Notes: a model not told the origin generated them from the sequence alone. A DNA stretch of 64,000 bases from Arthrobacter sp. ISL-30 (GCF_018613855.1 NZ_JAGGPK010000050.1:1-64000), one strand, 5' to 3'. Shown: positions 8,564 through 16,621, numbered from the stretch's first letter. A program made the numbers and translations.

Positions 8564-9205
8564 TCAGGGCAGGATCCTCAGCGAGGTGTCCCAATTGAAA
8601 TGCTCGTGCTTCCCGCTCGCGTGCAGCCCCATGATCAGCAGCATGAAGGACTCCAGTTCACGGGCCCGCCGCAGTGGCCCGGCGTCGATGGGCCGCATTC
8701 GGGCCTGGGCTATCATGGCGCTGACTTTTTCCTTGGCGGCCTCGGAGTCGCCGGCCACAAACACGTCGAGGTGCTGCCCTGCCACAGAGCCCACCTCCAG
8801 CGTCTTCGACAGGACGGTGTTGAACGCCTTCACGACGTCGGCCCGGCCGGACAGCAGTTCGGCGGTCTCTTCTGCGGCCGATATACCAGGCGGTGTCAGC
8901 ATGCGGTCGAAGCTTGAGGCGTCAAGAGGGTTGCTGATGTCAACCACGACCCGCCCCTCGAGTCCTTGGCCGAGCTCTTTGATGGCATTCCCCGTCTCGG
9001 TATAGGGAACGGCCAGGAAGACTATCTCGCCTTCGATCGGGTCTCCCAGAGCCCCTCCTGCGGCTCCAGGATCCAGGGACTCGACCAAGTCGCGGACCTT
9101 GGTTTCATTGCGTCCCAAGATCTGCAGCGACCGGTCCGCCAGGAGAACAGTCTTGGCCAGGCTCCGTGCCATCATTCCGGTGCCGATGATCGTAATCTTT
9201 TCCAT
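8564..9205 (-). CDS. F420/NADP-dependent oxidoreductase-like protein (COG2085)
   Basis: A 213-residue dinucleotide-binding protein. The N-terminus KITIIGTGMMARSLAK is a Rossmann GxGxxA motif, followed by ILGRNETK, a basic patch after the second strand that fits NADP binding. VFLAVPYTETGNAIKEL and VVVDISNPLD are typical of the F420-dependent NADP reductase family. The late segment AFNTVLSKTLEVGSVAGQHLDVFVAGDSEAAKEKV also fits. Whether F420 or another partner is used is not shown by the sequence. Confidence 0.82.
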   Translation of the reverse strand: MEKITIIGTGMMARSLAKTVLLADRSLQILGRNETKVRDLVESLDPGAAGGALGDPIEGEIVFLAVPYTETGNAIKELGQGLEGRVVVDISNPLDASSFDRMLTPPGISAAEETAELLSGRADVVKAFNTVLSKTLEVGSVAGQHLDVFVAGDSEAAKEKVSAMIAQARMRPIDAGPLRRARELESFMLLIMGLHASGKHEHFNWDTSLRILP

Positions 9206-9341
9206 TGCAACCTCCCACTCGGGCTACTACCAGTTGACGCCACTACATACGGGCTGTCTTGGGTCTTTGGTCCCCGATCCCGGCGGCCGGGCCCACTTAA
9301 ACGCCCGACGGCGGGGACGCGCCTCAATGCCCTACGGCGTC

Positions 9342-9845
9342 TCAGCGCCCGACGGCGGGCCGCACCATGCGGATCTCCGGCAGTTCGTACCACCGCGGGG
9401 GCAGCAGCTGCCGCTTGCCATCGGGCTCGAACCCGTTCCTCCGGTAGAAGGCCTGTGCCCGTGGGTTGCCCTCTAGGACCCAGAGGTAAGCTGCTTCCCC
9501 CGACAGCAGGGCATCAACCAGGGCCTGCCCCACTCCTGCCCCGTGTACCCGCCGAAGGGTGTACAGCATATACAGCTCCAGAAGGTGTGGGCTGTCCTCG
9601 TCGCGGCCTGGCCCCGCAGCCGCGATGCCTACCAGGCATCCGTCGTCGTCGTGGGCCAGCAAGGGAACAGCTGAGCCTAAGTTCGAAGTCCTCTGGCGCT
9701 CGATCTGAGCCCCGATATTCGCCTCACGCTCAGCAAAGAATTCTTCCGGAAGCAGGTGGGCATAGCTCTCGCGCCAAGACATGATGTGCATGCGGACCAT
9801 GGTTTCGGCGTCATCCACAGTGCCGGGACGAAGGGTGAAAGCCAT
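9342..9845 (-). CDS. GNAT-family N-acetyltransferase
   Basis: A 167-residue single-domain GNAT. Motif A is visible as LYMLYTLRRVHGAGVGQALVDALL around residues 90-113, the pyrophosphate loop being RVHGAG. LWVLEGNPRAQAFYRRNGFEPDG is the conserved motif B region. It would transfer an acetyl group from acetyl-CoA to an unknown amine. It is likely monocistronic: about 170 bases separate it from the next plus-strand gene. Confidence 0.85.
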   Translation of the reverse strand: MAFTLRPGTVDDAETMVRMHIMSWRESYAHLLPEEFFAEREANIGAQIERQRTSNLGSAVPLLAHDDDGCLVGIAAAGPGRDEDSPHLLELYMLYTLRRVHGAGVGQALVDALLSGEAAYLWVLEGNPRAQAFYRRNGFEPDGKRQLLPPRWYELPEIRMVRPAVGR

Positions 9846-9925
9846 CCGTCAAGAGTAGTTCGGAACGCATAGTCCTCAACAGCCTCAACAGCTGGAGCTC
9901 TTTCCGAAAGTAAAACAAAGGGTAC

Positions 9926-9957
9926 TTACTATTAGGTAGTAATCGTGCTTACTATTT
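9926..9957 (+). promoter_or_regulatory. AT-rich palindrome and repeat before the envelope operon
   Basis: TTACTA-TTAGG-TAGTAA is a perfect inverted repeat at 9926-9942, and CTTACTATT recurs 23 bases later at 9948-9956. The cluster is strikingly AT-rich for this genome. It lies 60-90 bases before the operon start, where a promoter or operator is expected. Confidence 0.5.
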
Positions 9958-10015
9958 TAGGGCCAGTGATGCTGGTTCTTGATCAGCAGCCGACCTTCTT
10001 GGAAAGAGAGCGAAG

Positions 10016-10945
10016 ATGACAGAGAACCAATGGCCGCAGGACGGGAGTTACAGGCCTCGTACGCCGGCCGAGCAGAAAACCGACGCCTACGGCAATCCCC
10101 TGCCGCCGGCGTCCACACCCCTTGATGAAACGGAAACGTATTCTGACACGTCCGGAACCACCGGGACCGGAACTACCCAGATGGGCACCACCGGAATGGG
10201 AACCACGAGCATGGGAACCACCGGAACCACCGGAACAGAGACCACTGGGGCCATGGGCGGCAAAGCCGACGTCGCTAAGGAGGAAGCGAGCGAAGTTGCC
10301 CGGCAAGCCAAGGAATCTGCCCGCGGCGTGGCGGAAACAGCCAAGTCTGAAGCCGCCAATGTCGCCGAAGAAGCCAAGAGCAGCGCGAGGAATCTCCTCG
10401 ACCAGGCCAAGACGGACCTGACCGACCAGGCCGGAACCCAGCAGCAGAAAGTGGCACAAGGCCTGAAGTCCGTCGCCGACCAGCTGCGCACCATGGCCAA
10501 CGCCTCGGACCAGCCCGGCGTCGCATCCGACCTGGTGAAGCAGGCCGCCGAGCGCTCCACCTCCATCGCCTCCTGGCTCGAAGGAAGGGACCCTGGCTCC
10601 CTGCTTGACGAAGTGAAGTCCTTCGCCCGCCAGCGGCCTGGCACGTTCCTCCTGATCGCGGCAGGTGCCGGTGTGCTGGCCGGACGCCTCAGCAGGAGCC
10701 TGAGTGCCGGCGCGCCGGATTCCGGGTCAAGGAGCGGTTCAGTGTCGCCCACTTATCGGGCACCAGGCACTTATCAGGCACCAGGCACACCGCTTGCTGG
10801 CCCTCCAACGGCGGGCACGGCCGTACCGCCGCCAACCGTCGAGCTGCCGGGCCCCGACGTCACGACAGCGGGAGCTGCCGGAGGCGGTATCCCGAGCCGG
10901 CCGGAGGAGGATCCCTACTTTACTGAAGGTGGCCGACAAATATGA
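10016..10945 (+). CDS. LEA-like, membrane-anchored protein of unknown function
   Basis: A 309-residue protein in four parts. Residues 1-45 are polar. Residues 46-85 are a Gly/Thr/Met-rich repeat (MGTTGMGTTSMGTTGTTGT). Residues 86-160 are amphipathic helix with repeated KxEAxxVAxxAK units resembling late-embryogenesis-abundant or apolipoprotein proteins. Near residue 205 there is one hydrophobic segment after ARQRPGTFLLIAAGAGVLAG. The tail is Pro/Gly-rich with a duplicated APGTYQAPGT. No named family. It is the first gene of a four-gene operon whose third member also has LEA-like helices, which suggests an envelope or desiccation-stress role (inference). ATG 10016 follows GGAAAGAGAG. Confidence 0.75.
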   Translation: MTENQWPQDGSYRPRTPAEQKTDAYGNPLPPASTPLDETETYSDTSGTTGTGTTQMGTTGMGTTSMGTTGTTGTETTGAMGGKADVAKEEASEVARQAKESARGVAETAKSEAANVAEEAKSSARNLLDQAKTDLTDQAGTQQQKVAQGLKSVADQLRTMANASDQPGVASDLVKQAAERSTSIASWLEGRDPGSLLDEVKSFARQRPGTFLLIAAGAGVLAGRLSRSLSAGAPDSGSRSGSVSPTYRAPGTYQAPGTPLAGPPTAGTAVPPPTVELPGPDVTTAGAAGGGIPSRPEEDPYFTEGGRQI

Positions 10946-11364
10946 GCAGCGAAATCCCGGATTCAGAAGCGCACGCCAAGGCCGAAACAAACTCCCTTGG
11001 AGACCTTCTGGGAGAGGTGACGCGAGACATTTCCACCCTGATGCGCCAGGAAGTAGAACTGGCCAAGGTCGAGCTGAAGCAGTCCGCAACCCGGGCCGGC
11101 AAGGGAAGCGGAATGTTGGCGGGAGCGGGCGTGGCAGGACACTTTGTCCTCCTCTTCCTCTCCTTCGCGCTGTGGTACGCCCTGGGTTTGGTCATAGGGC
11201 TCGGCTGGTCCGCGGTAGTGGTAGCCGTGATCTGGGGCATCATTGCCGCCATCCTGGCTGCTGTGGGCCGTAGGGAGCTCAAGGCGATCCAAGGCATGCC
11301 CCGCACCGCCGAAACGCTCCAGGAAATTCCACCAACATTGAAACCAAGCGAGGGAACACGATGA
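10942..11364 (+). CDS. Holin-like membrane protein (phage holin family / Holin-X type)
   Basis: A 140-residue protein overlapping the previous stop by ATGA. After a soluble start, the block LGDLLGEVTRDISTLMRQEVELAKVELKQSATRAGKG is the conserved helix of the actinobacterial holin-like family, followed by two long hydrophobic helices. Despite the family name it occurs widely as a chromosomal gene next to DUF3618 proteins, and nothing here indicates a prophage. The role is probably structural in the membrane. Confidence 0.82.
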   Translation: MSSEIPDSEAHAKAETNSLGDLLGEVTRDISTLMRQEVELAKVELKQSATRAGKGSGMLAGAGVAGHFVLLFLSFALWYALGLVIGLGWSAVVVAVIWGIIAAILAAVGRRELKAIQGMPRTAETLQEIPPTLKPSEGTR

Positions 11365-11957
11365 GCGATAAACCCGACGTCATCCGCGCCGACATTGAAC
11401 AGACCCGCCGCCGCCTTGGCACGAACGTTGACGCGGTGGCAGACAAAGTCACCCCGTCGCACATTATCCAGCGGCGAACCGAAAAAGTCAGGAACGCCAT
11501 CTTCGGTGTAAAGGAGAATGTCATGGGTGCCGCGGACGACACCAGGCAGAACGTACGATCCGCCATGGATGACGCCGGCTCGGCAATGAGCGATGCCGGC
11601 GAGGCCATCAGCGAGGCGCCACAACGGGTCGCTGCCAAAGCCCAGGGCAATCCGCTGGCCGCAGGGCTGATCGCTTTCGGGGCGGGCCTGCTCGCCGGCT
11701 CACTCATCCCGCCAAGCCAGAAGGAGCGGCAAGCAGCCGAGGCCGTGAAGTCCGCTGCCGAACCCGTCAAAACGCAACTGACGGAAGCTGCAAAGGAGGT
11801 AGCGGAAGGCCTGAAGGAACCAGCCCAGGAGGCCATGGAAAGCGTCAAGACAACCGCCATGGACGCCAAGGAACACATCAAGGAGGAGGGCCAGACCGCC
11901 GTCGAGGATGTCAAGGACCGGGCCGACGACGCCAAAGGCAACGTCCAGGGCGCCTGA
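11361..11957 (+). CDS. DUF3618-domain protein with LEA-like tail
   Basis: A 198-residue protein starting in an ATGA overlap. The N-terminal DVIRADIEQTRRRLGTNVDAVADKV is the DUF3618 signature. Around residues 95-120 is a single hydrophobic segment (AAGLIAFGAGLLAGSLIPP), followed by an 80-residue amphipathic Ala/Lys/Glu-rich helix with repeats such as VKTTAMDAKEHIKEEG. It probably forms a membrane-associated complex with the preceding holin-like protein; the exact role of DUF3618 is not established. Confidence 0.85.
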   Translation: MSDKPDVIRADIEQTRRRLGTNVDAVADKVTPSHIIQRRTEKVRNAIFGVKENVMGAADDTRQNVRSAMDDAGSAMSDAGEAISEAPQRVAAKAQGNPLAAGLIAFGAGLLAGSLIPPSQKERQAAEAVKSAAEPVKTQLTEAAKEVAEGLKEPAQEAMESVKTTAMDAKEHIKEEGQTAVEDVKDRADDAKGNVQGA

Positions 11958-11977
11958 CGAAAAGCACTTGGAAGCGT

Positions 11978-12009
11978 CCGGCCGCCCCGCAGCCCTGCGT
12001 GGCGGCCGG
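11978..12009 (+). terminator. Hairpin between the DUF3618 and BrkB genes
   Basis: CCGGCCGCC at 11978 pairs with GGCGGCCGG ending at 12009, with an inner CGCAG/CTGCG stem. No T run follows, so it may be a processing or attenuation hairpin rather than a full terminator. Confidence 0.4.
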
Positions 12010-12074
12010 CCTGCGTTTCGCAGCGCTTTCGGCAAAACACCCTATGAAATCAGCAAGCGGTAAGGAAGATTCCC

Positions 12075-13250
12075 ATGGCGAAGGACGCAACAACGACGCC
12101 GAACGATGGCACCGGGGATACCCCGCAGTCGGAAGCCAGTACGGCCAAAGCCAGCACTGCGCCCGCCCCGGATGACGCGCGGAAGCCGGACAGTCCGACC
12201 GATATCACGAAGCCATCGTGGACATACGTAGCCAAGAAGACGTTCCGGGAATTCACTCGCGATCAGTGTCCGGACCTCTCGGCTGCGCTCACCTATTACG
12301 CAGTCCTGTCACTGTTCCCGGGACTGCTGGCCCTTGTCTCCCTGCTTGGCGTTTTCGGGCAGGCGGAAAGGACCACGTCCGCCGTCCTGGAGATCGCCCA
12401 AGGAATAGCGCCGGGCGGCACCGTAGACATCATCCGGGACCCCGTGCAAGAGCTTGTCTCATCCCCCGCCGCCGGGCTCACACTGGTAGTTGGTATCGCG
12501 GCAGGCCTCTGGTCGGCGGCGGGCTATGTCGGAGCCTTCGGACGGGCTATGAACCGGGTCTATGAAATCGACGAGGGCCGCGGATTCGTCAAACTCCGCG
12601 GAACGATGCTCGGAGTCACCGTGGCTTCGGTGCTCATTGTCGCAGTGCTTGCCGCCATGCTGGTGCTGACCGGCCCTGTTGCAGAAGCCGTCGGTAACGT
12701 CATAGGCCTAGGCGGCGCGTTTCTCACAGCCTGGAACATCGCCAAGTGGCCCGTCATCGTGGCCCTCGTGGTCCTGCTGATCGCAATCCTCTACTACTCC
12801 ACGCCCAACGTGAAACAACCCAAGTTCCGCTGGATGAGCATCGGTTCATTCATTGCCCTTGTTGTTTTTGTGCTGGCCTCGCTGGGCTTTGGTTTCTATG
12901 TGGCCAACTTCAGCAACTACAACAGGACCTACGGAGCGATCGGCGGCGTCATCGTCCTGCTGCTTTGGCTGTGGATCATGAACATGTCCTTGCTGTTCGG
13001 AGCGGAGTTCGACGCCGAGATGGAGCGGGGACGCCAGCTGCAAGCGGGAATCGAGGCTGAGGAAACCCTCCAACTGCCGCCGCGGGACACCAAGCAGAGC
13101 GACAAGCTCCAGGAGCGCGAGGAAGAGGATGTCCGTCACGGGCGGGAACTGCGGGAACGGCATAGCCGCGAGGACTCCCAGCACCAGGACGACCACGGCG
13201 GACGCAGCCAGCGCGAGGACTCCGGTCGCGAGGACAGCGGAAGGCGGTGA
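12075..13250 (+). CDS. YihY/BrkB-family inner-membrane protein
   Basis: A 391-residue polytopic protein. After a 55-residue polar start comes the YihY core: FREFTRDQCPDLSAALTYYAVLSLFPGLLALVSLLG, then further membrane helices and GAEFDAEMERGRQ at the end of the core. The last 70 residues are extremely charged, with repeated EDSGR/REDS units. BrkB/YihY proteins have been linked to serum resistance in Bordetella and, more loosely, to lipid or envelope transport; the molecular function is unresolved. AAGGAA precedes the ATG. It lies 118 bases downstream of the coupled LEA-like/holin/DUF3618 genes. Confidence 0.87.
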   Translation: MAKDATTTPNDGTGDTPQSEASTAKASTAPAPDDARKPDSPTDITKPSWTYVAKKTFREFTRDQCPDLSAALTYYAVLSLFPGLLALVSLLGVFGQAERTTSAVLEIAQGIAPGGTVDIIRDPVQELVSSPAAGLTLVVGIAAGLWSAAGYVGAFGRAMNRVYEIDEGRGFVKLRGTMLGVTVASVLIVAVLAAMLVLTGPVAEAVGNVIGLGGAFLTAWNIAKWPVIVALVVLLIAILYYSTPNVKQPKFRWMSIGSFIALVVFVLASLGFGFYVANFSNYNRTYGAIGGVIVLLLWLWIMNMSLLFGAEFDAEMERGRQLQAGIEAEETLQLPPRDTKQSDKLQEREEEDVRHGRELRERHSREDSQHQDDHGGRSQREDSGREDSGRR

Positions 13251-13268
13251 CAGCGCCTAGTACAGCAC

Positions 13269-13946
13269 CTATTTCACGACAGCCAGCGCGAAGCCGTCCC
13301 AACCCTTCGTGCCGACGGTCTGGATCGCGGTCGCATCCAGACGTGGATCCCTGCCCATCATCTCCAAGGCGCTGACGATGCCGGGCGCGTTGACCTCATC
13401 CCGTTCCGGCTCTAGGATCGCGCCCTCCCAGATGACGTTGTCCACAACGATCGTGGTACCCGGACGTCCCAGGCGGATGGCCCACTCGAGGTAGTGCGAG
13501 TCGTTCTCTTTGTCGGCGTCGATGAACACGAAGTCGAAGGGCTCCACTCCAAGGTCAGCCAGCACCTGAAGTGTGTCCAGGGCCGCGCCGACCCGGATTT
13601 CAACCTTGTGGCCGATCCCGGCGGCATCCACGTTGGTGCGCGCCACCGCAGCATGTTTGGGGAGGTATTCGCACGTGAGCAGCCTGCCGTCGTCGGGCAG
13701 TCCGCGCGCCATCCAGATTGTGCTGAAGCCGGCCAGCGTCCCGATCTCCAGCACCCTGCGGGCGCCTGACACCTGAACGAGGAGCTTGAGCAGTTTCCCG
13801 GCGTTGGGGGCGACCTCGATGCGCGGCATGTCGGCGTCGACGGCGGTGCGCACCGCCCGCTGCAAGGCCGCGTCGGGCTGGACGACGACGTCGGACAAGT
13901 ACTTTTCAACGGCTACCCAGCCGGGCTGGGCGTCATGTTCAATCAT
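13269..13946 (-). CDS. O-methyltransferase (class I SAM-dependent)
   Basis: A 225-residue catechol-O-methyltransferase-like enzyme. VLEIGTLAGFSTIWMARGLP is motif I, LLTCEYLPKHAAVARTN motif II, and FDFVFIDADKENDSHYLEWAIRL holds the metal-binding aspartates of the caffeoyl-CoA OMT group; VVDNVIWEGAI follows. It would methylate a phenolic or related hydroxyl using S-adenosylmethionine and a divalent metal. It is convergent with brkB, and no substrate clue is nearby. Confidence 0.87.
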   Translation of the reverse strand: MIEHDAQPGWVAVEKYLSDVVVQPDAALQRAVRTAVDADMPRIEVAPNAGKLLKLLVQVSGARRVLEIGTLAGFSTIWMARGLPDDGRLLTCEYLPKHAAVARTNVDAAGIGHKVEIRVGAALDTLQVLADLGVEPFDFVFIDADKENDSHYLEWAIRLGRPGTTIVVDNVIWEGAILEPERDEVNAPGIVSALEMMGRDPRLDATAIQTVGTKGWDGFALAVVK

Positions 13947-13947
13947 G

Positions 13948-13985
13948 CGGCCCAGTCTTGCAGCTAGCTAGTCTTGCAGCTAGCC
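13948..13985. repeat. Short direct repeat upstream of the methyltransferase
   Basis: AGTCTTGCAGCTAG occurs twice in tandem here, just upstream of the minus-strand methyltransferase start. It may be a slippage product; no function is evident. Confidence 0.5.
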
Positions 13986-13995
13986 ACTCTGGCTC

Positions 13996-14349
13996 CTAGC
14001 TGGCGTCGGCAATAGCGTTTTCGAGCCGCTCCACCTTGCCGGTGAGCTCACCGGTGTAGCCCGGGCGAATGTCTGCCTTGATCACCAGGGACACCCGGCT
14101 GCCGTATTTCCCCACAGCTTCCGTGGCGCGCTTGACGACGTCGAACACCTCGTCCCACTCTCCCTCAATGGTGGTGAACATTGAGTCGGTGTGGTTGGGC
14201 AGTCCTGATTCGCGGACGATTTTTACGGCCTCAGCCACGGCGTCATGGACGGAGGCATCAGCGGGCCGACCAGCGGCAGGGGCAGGTGCGGCAGCATCGG
14301 GAGCAGCAGGCGGCTGGCCGGAGGGGGCAACTGAGAAAGCGAGCAACAT
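13996..14349 (-). CDS. Thiamine-binding / MTH1187-family protein
   Basis: A 117-residue single-domain ferredoxin-fold protein: MLLAFSVAPSG at the start, AEAVKIVRESGLPNHTDSMFTTIEGEWDEVFDVVKRA in the middle, and VSLVIKADIRPGYTGELTGKVERLE at the end match the Thiamine_BP (formerly DUF77) family. An Ala/Pro-rich insert of about 18 residues (after PPAAPD) lengthens the first loop. Homologues bind thiamine or HMP and occur near thiamine transporters, but none is adjacent here. A perfect TTTCACGTGAAA palindrome begins ten bases upstream of its start. Confidence 0.8.
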   Translation of the reverse strand: MLLAFSVAPSGQPPAAPDAAAPAPAAGRPADASVHDAVAEAVKIVRESGLPNHTDSMFTTIEGEWDEVFDVVKRATEAVGKYGSRVSLVIKADIRPGYTGELTGKVERLENAIADAS

Positions 14350-14357
14350 GAGCCCAG

Positions 14358-14373
14358 TGTTTCACGTGAAAAG
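14358..14373. promoter_or_regulatory. parS-like palindrome
   Basis: TGTTTCACGTGAAAAG matches 14 of 16 bases of the widespread ParB-binding parS consensus TGTTTCACGTGAAACA, and 13 of 14 of the actinobacterial core. The inner 12 bases are a perfect palindrome. It lies in the divergent region between the thiamine-binding protein gene and the TetR gene, so a promoter-operator role is the alternative. Confidence 0.45.
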
Positions 14374-14389
14374 TGCCATATTGCCTGCT

Positions 14390-14399
14390 ACTTACAAGT
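14390..14399. promoter_or_regulatory. Short inverted repeat before tetR
   Basis: ACTTACAAGT is a 4+4 inverted repeat with a two-base centre, 40 bases before the TetR start. It is a weak candidate for autoregulation. Confidence 0.3.
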
Positions 14400-14438
14400 A
14401 ACAGCCGGTGCTGGGTGCTGCGTTGCTAATGTGACAGC

Positions 14439-15056
14439 ATGGACCGGCCCCTTGAACGCAAGCCCCTTCGCGCCGACGCGGCACGCAACGTAGACAAAAT
14501 CATCACCGCCGCACGCCAGTGCTTCCGCGAACAGGGCCCCGAAGTTCCCCTCCAGACCATCGCCGTGACCGCCGGAGTTGGCCCTGCCACGCTGTTCCGA
14601 AACTTCTCGGACAAGGAACAGTTGGTGCTGGCCGCGCTGTCACGGCAGCTCCGCCGGAATGTGGACCCGGTAGTGGCCGAGGCGCTTGACGGCATGGACG
14701 CTGCCGTCGGGCTGTTCCGTGTAATCGACGCCGTTATGCAGGTGGCCAGCGAGGACGCCAACCTGCTGGGGGCGGTGGCCGGCCGCCGCGGATTGCTGTC
14801 AGGCATCACCCGCGGCCTGATCGAATCGGTGGGCGTGCTGCTGATCCGGGCGCAGGGCCAGGGCTCGATCCGCCGCGACATCACCATTGAAGACATGGTC
14901 AGGATGCTCGCCATGCTGATCGGCGCCGTGGACACCATGGAGCCCGGGTCTAATTCCTGGGACCGTCCGGTGGCCCTGGTGGAGGACGCCATCCGCACCG
15001 AGCGCCTGGCGCGGCCGCTGCCGCCACAGACGCCGATCCCCGGGATGACGTTGTAG
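14439..15056 (+). CDS. TetR-family transcriptional regulator
   Basis: A 205-residue regulator. PLRADAARNVDKIITAARQCFREQGPEVPLQTIAVTAGVGPATLFRNFSDKEQLVLAAL spans the TetR helix-turn-helix over residues 7-65, and the rest is a helical ligand-binding domain. Target genes are unknown; no efflux or degradative operon is adjacent, and the downstream azlDC genes are convergent. ATG start at 14439. Confidence 0.88.
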   Translation: MDRPLERKPLRADAARNVDKIITAARQCFREQGPEVPLQTIAVTAGVGPATLFRNFSDKEQLVLAALSRQLRRNVDPVVAEALDGMDAAVGLFRVIDAVMQVASEDANLLGAVAGRRGLLSGITRGLIESVGVLLIRAQGQGSIRRDITIEDMVRMLAMLIGAVDTMEPGSNSWDRPVALVEDAIRTERLARPLPPQTPIPGMTL

Positions 15057-15059
15057 CTT

Positions 15060-15371
15060 TCAGCTCCAGCCAAGCATCCTGAGCCCTGCCGCCGCGGCGG
15101 CCCCTGACAACACCACCACCAGGAACGGCGCCCGGAGCCACAGGGCGACGGCGGCCACCGCCAGGGCTCCGAGTCTTGCGTCCAGCACTACCGACTGGCC
15201 GGCGGCCGTGGCGTTGACCACGGTCAGGGAGGCCAGCAGGCCGATCGTCATGGTCCCGGCTACGCGCGTCATCCGCGGGCTCTTGAGGAGTTTGCCCGGA
15301 ACAAAATAGCCTGCGAGCTTGGTAGCGTACGCCACTGCGCAGGCCACCAGGATCCATATCCACAGCTCCAT
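15060..15371 (-). CDS. azlD: AzlD-family branched-chain amino-acid exporter small subunit
   Basis: A 103-residue protein with four predicted membrane segments (LWIWILVACAVAYATKLAGYFVP at the start, LGALAVAAVALWLRAPFLVVVLSGAAAAAGLRMLGW at the end). Size and order match AzlD, the small partner of AzlC in the LIV-E exporter. It starts one base after the azlC stop codon, so the two are translationally linked. Confidence 0.85.
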   Translation of the reverse strand: MELWIWILVACAVAYATKLAGYFVPGKLLKSPRMTRVAGTMTIGLLASLTVVNATAAGQSVVLDARLGALAVAAVALWLRAPFLVVVLSGAAAAAGLRMLGWS

Positions 15372-16136
15372 TTAGTCCTGCCCCCTGTGGCCGTGGGCTT
15401 GGCCGTGACCGTGGCCGTGACCATAAGGATCGACGTCGGGTTCCATGCCCTCGTCGCTCCGGCCGTGACTGAGCCAGCCAAGTGTGCCGGCCACGACCCC
15501 GGCGATCAGGATGGGCACTCCGGCTGGGACGAACGGTACGGCCAGGACTGTTGCCAAGGCACAAGCGGCCGCAATAGCCCACGGCTCGCGTCCCTTGAGC
15601 CTGGGCCACAGCAGGCCGAGGAACGCCGCAACCGAAGCGCCGTCGAGCCCCCACTGCTTGGGGTCGCCCATGGCATCGCCGGCGAGCGCCCCCACGGCCG
15701 TGAACAGGTTCCACAGCACGAAGATGCTCAGGCCTGCAGTCCAGAAGCCACGCTTTTGCTCGTGTGGATCCGGTTGTCCGAGGGCGGTAGCAGTAGTTTC
15801 GTCAATGGTGAACTGGGCCGCAGCATATCGTCGCCACCCACGAGGGTGCATCATGGCGTTCATTTGCATGCCGTAGATGCCGTTGCGGAGTCCCAGGAGG
15901 GCCGCAGCCGTCATTGCCGCAATACCCGAGCCGCCCCCGGCCACAACGCCGATCAGGGCGAACTGGGATCCGCCGCTGAACATCAGCAGGCTCAGCGCCA
16001 TTGTCTGCCACACGTCAAAGCCGGAAGCCACGGACAGGGCGCCGAAGGACACGCCGTAAAGGCCGGTGGCAAAGCTCAGCGACAAGGCGACCTTGAATGC
16101 GGGTGACTCCCGCAGCTTCATGTCCTTGTAGTTCAC
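15372..16136 (-). CDS. azlC: AzlC-family branched-chain amino-acid permease subunit
   Basis: A 254-residue membrane protein carrying the AzlC signature FATGLYGVSFGALSVASGFDVWQTMALSLLMFSGGSQFALIGVVAGG and the later RNGIYGMQMNAM and FTIDETTATAL. A longer upstream open frame exists but its N-terminal 138 residues are low-complexity antisense-like sequence. I place the start at GTG 16136, whose TG overlaps the TGA of the DoxX gene (GTGA); ATG 16121 is the alternative. The C-terminus ends in a His/Gly-rich tail (GHGHGHGQAHGHRG) that might bind metal. Confidence 0.85.
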   Translation of the reverse strand: MNYKDMKLRESPAFKVALSLSFATGLYGVSFGALSVASGFDVWQTMALSLLMFSGGSQFALIGVVAGGGSGIAAMTAAALLGLRNGIYGMQMNAMMHPRGWRRYAAAQFTIDETTATALGQPDPHEQKRGFWTAGLSIFVLWNLFTAVGALAGDAMGDPKQWGLDGASVAAFLGLLWPRLKGREPWAIAAACALATVLAVPFVPAGVPILIAGVVAGTLGWLSHGRSDEGMEPDVDPYGHGHGHGQAHGHRGQD

Positions 16137-16546
16137 TGCTCCCGGCGCTTCGCCCAAGGCTTCACCGTCCCCTCCAGCACCGTCCCCTTCTTCATCCCGG
16201 CCAGCAGGCCGGCTGCGTGGGCGACGAACAGCGCCGTCGACAGCGTGGAGGCGGCTCGGCGCGTGGGCGGGAGGAGAAGCCCGACGGCGGCCGTCACCTG
16301 GAGGAGTCCGCTGACTGCCACCCATTCTTCCCTGGACAGGACCGCCAGGTGTCCGTTGAGCCCAGGGGCCGTGGCCTCTGGCTCGGCCTGATCCGGCCGG
16401 CATAGGAAGTCCGGAACCAAGGGATAGAAGAGGTGCGGCTCGCGGAAATGCTTCATGGCGCTGGCAAGAAGCAGCGCACTGTGGGCCACAGTCCATACGG
16501 TCCGGATCGAGGTGTTTGACCGTTGAGGGAGCATGCCTCCATGCAA
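16133..16546 (-). CDS. DoxX-like membrane protein
   Basis: A 137-residue protein with four hydrophobic segments and the motif SREEWVAVSGLLQVTAAVGLLLPPTRRAASTLSTALFVAHAAGLLAG, typical of the small DoxX/DoxD-like family found in many actinobacteria. MKHFREPHLFYPLVPDFL lies in the first half. Function is uncertain; relatives are linked to redox or quinone processes. It overlaps azlC by four bases and likely leads the doxX-azlC-azlD operon. Confidence 0.75.
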   Translation of the reverse strand: MHGGMLPQRSNTSIRTVWTVAHSALLLASAMKHFREPHLFYPLVPDFLCRPDQAEPEATAPGLNGHLAVLSREEWVAVSGLLQVTAAVGLLLPPTRRAASTLSTALFVAHAAGLLAGMKKGTVLEGTVKPWAKRREQ

Positions 16547-16621
16547 CCACAGCGTTCCATGGAGTACTAAACGCAGTGGACTAAAACCACGGAGTTGCTG
16601 GTCTTCTGGTGGTCGAGCTTG

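Noticed and set aside
10942..11364. Prophage lysis gene
   Set aside because: The holin-like family is chromosomal in actinobacteria; no other phage genes, integrase or attachment site are present.
15372..16550. 392-residue AzlC with a long N-terminal extension
   Set aside because: The extension is antisense-like, overlaps the DoxX gene fully, and a GTG start overlapping the DoxX stop fits better.
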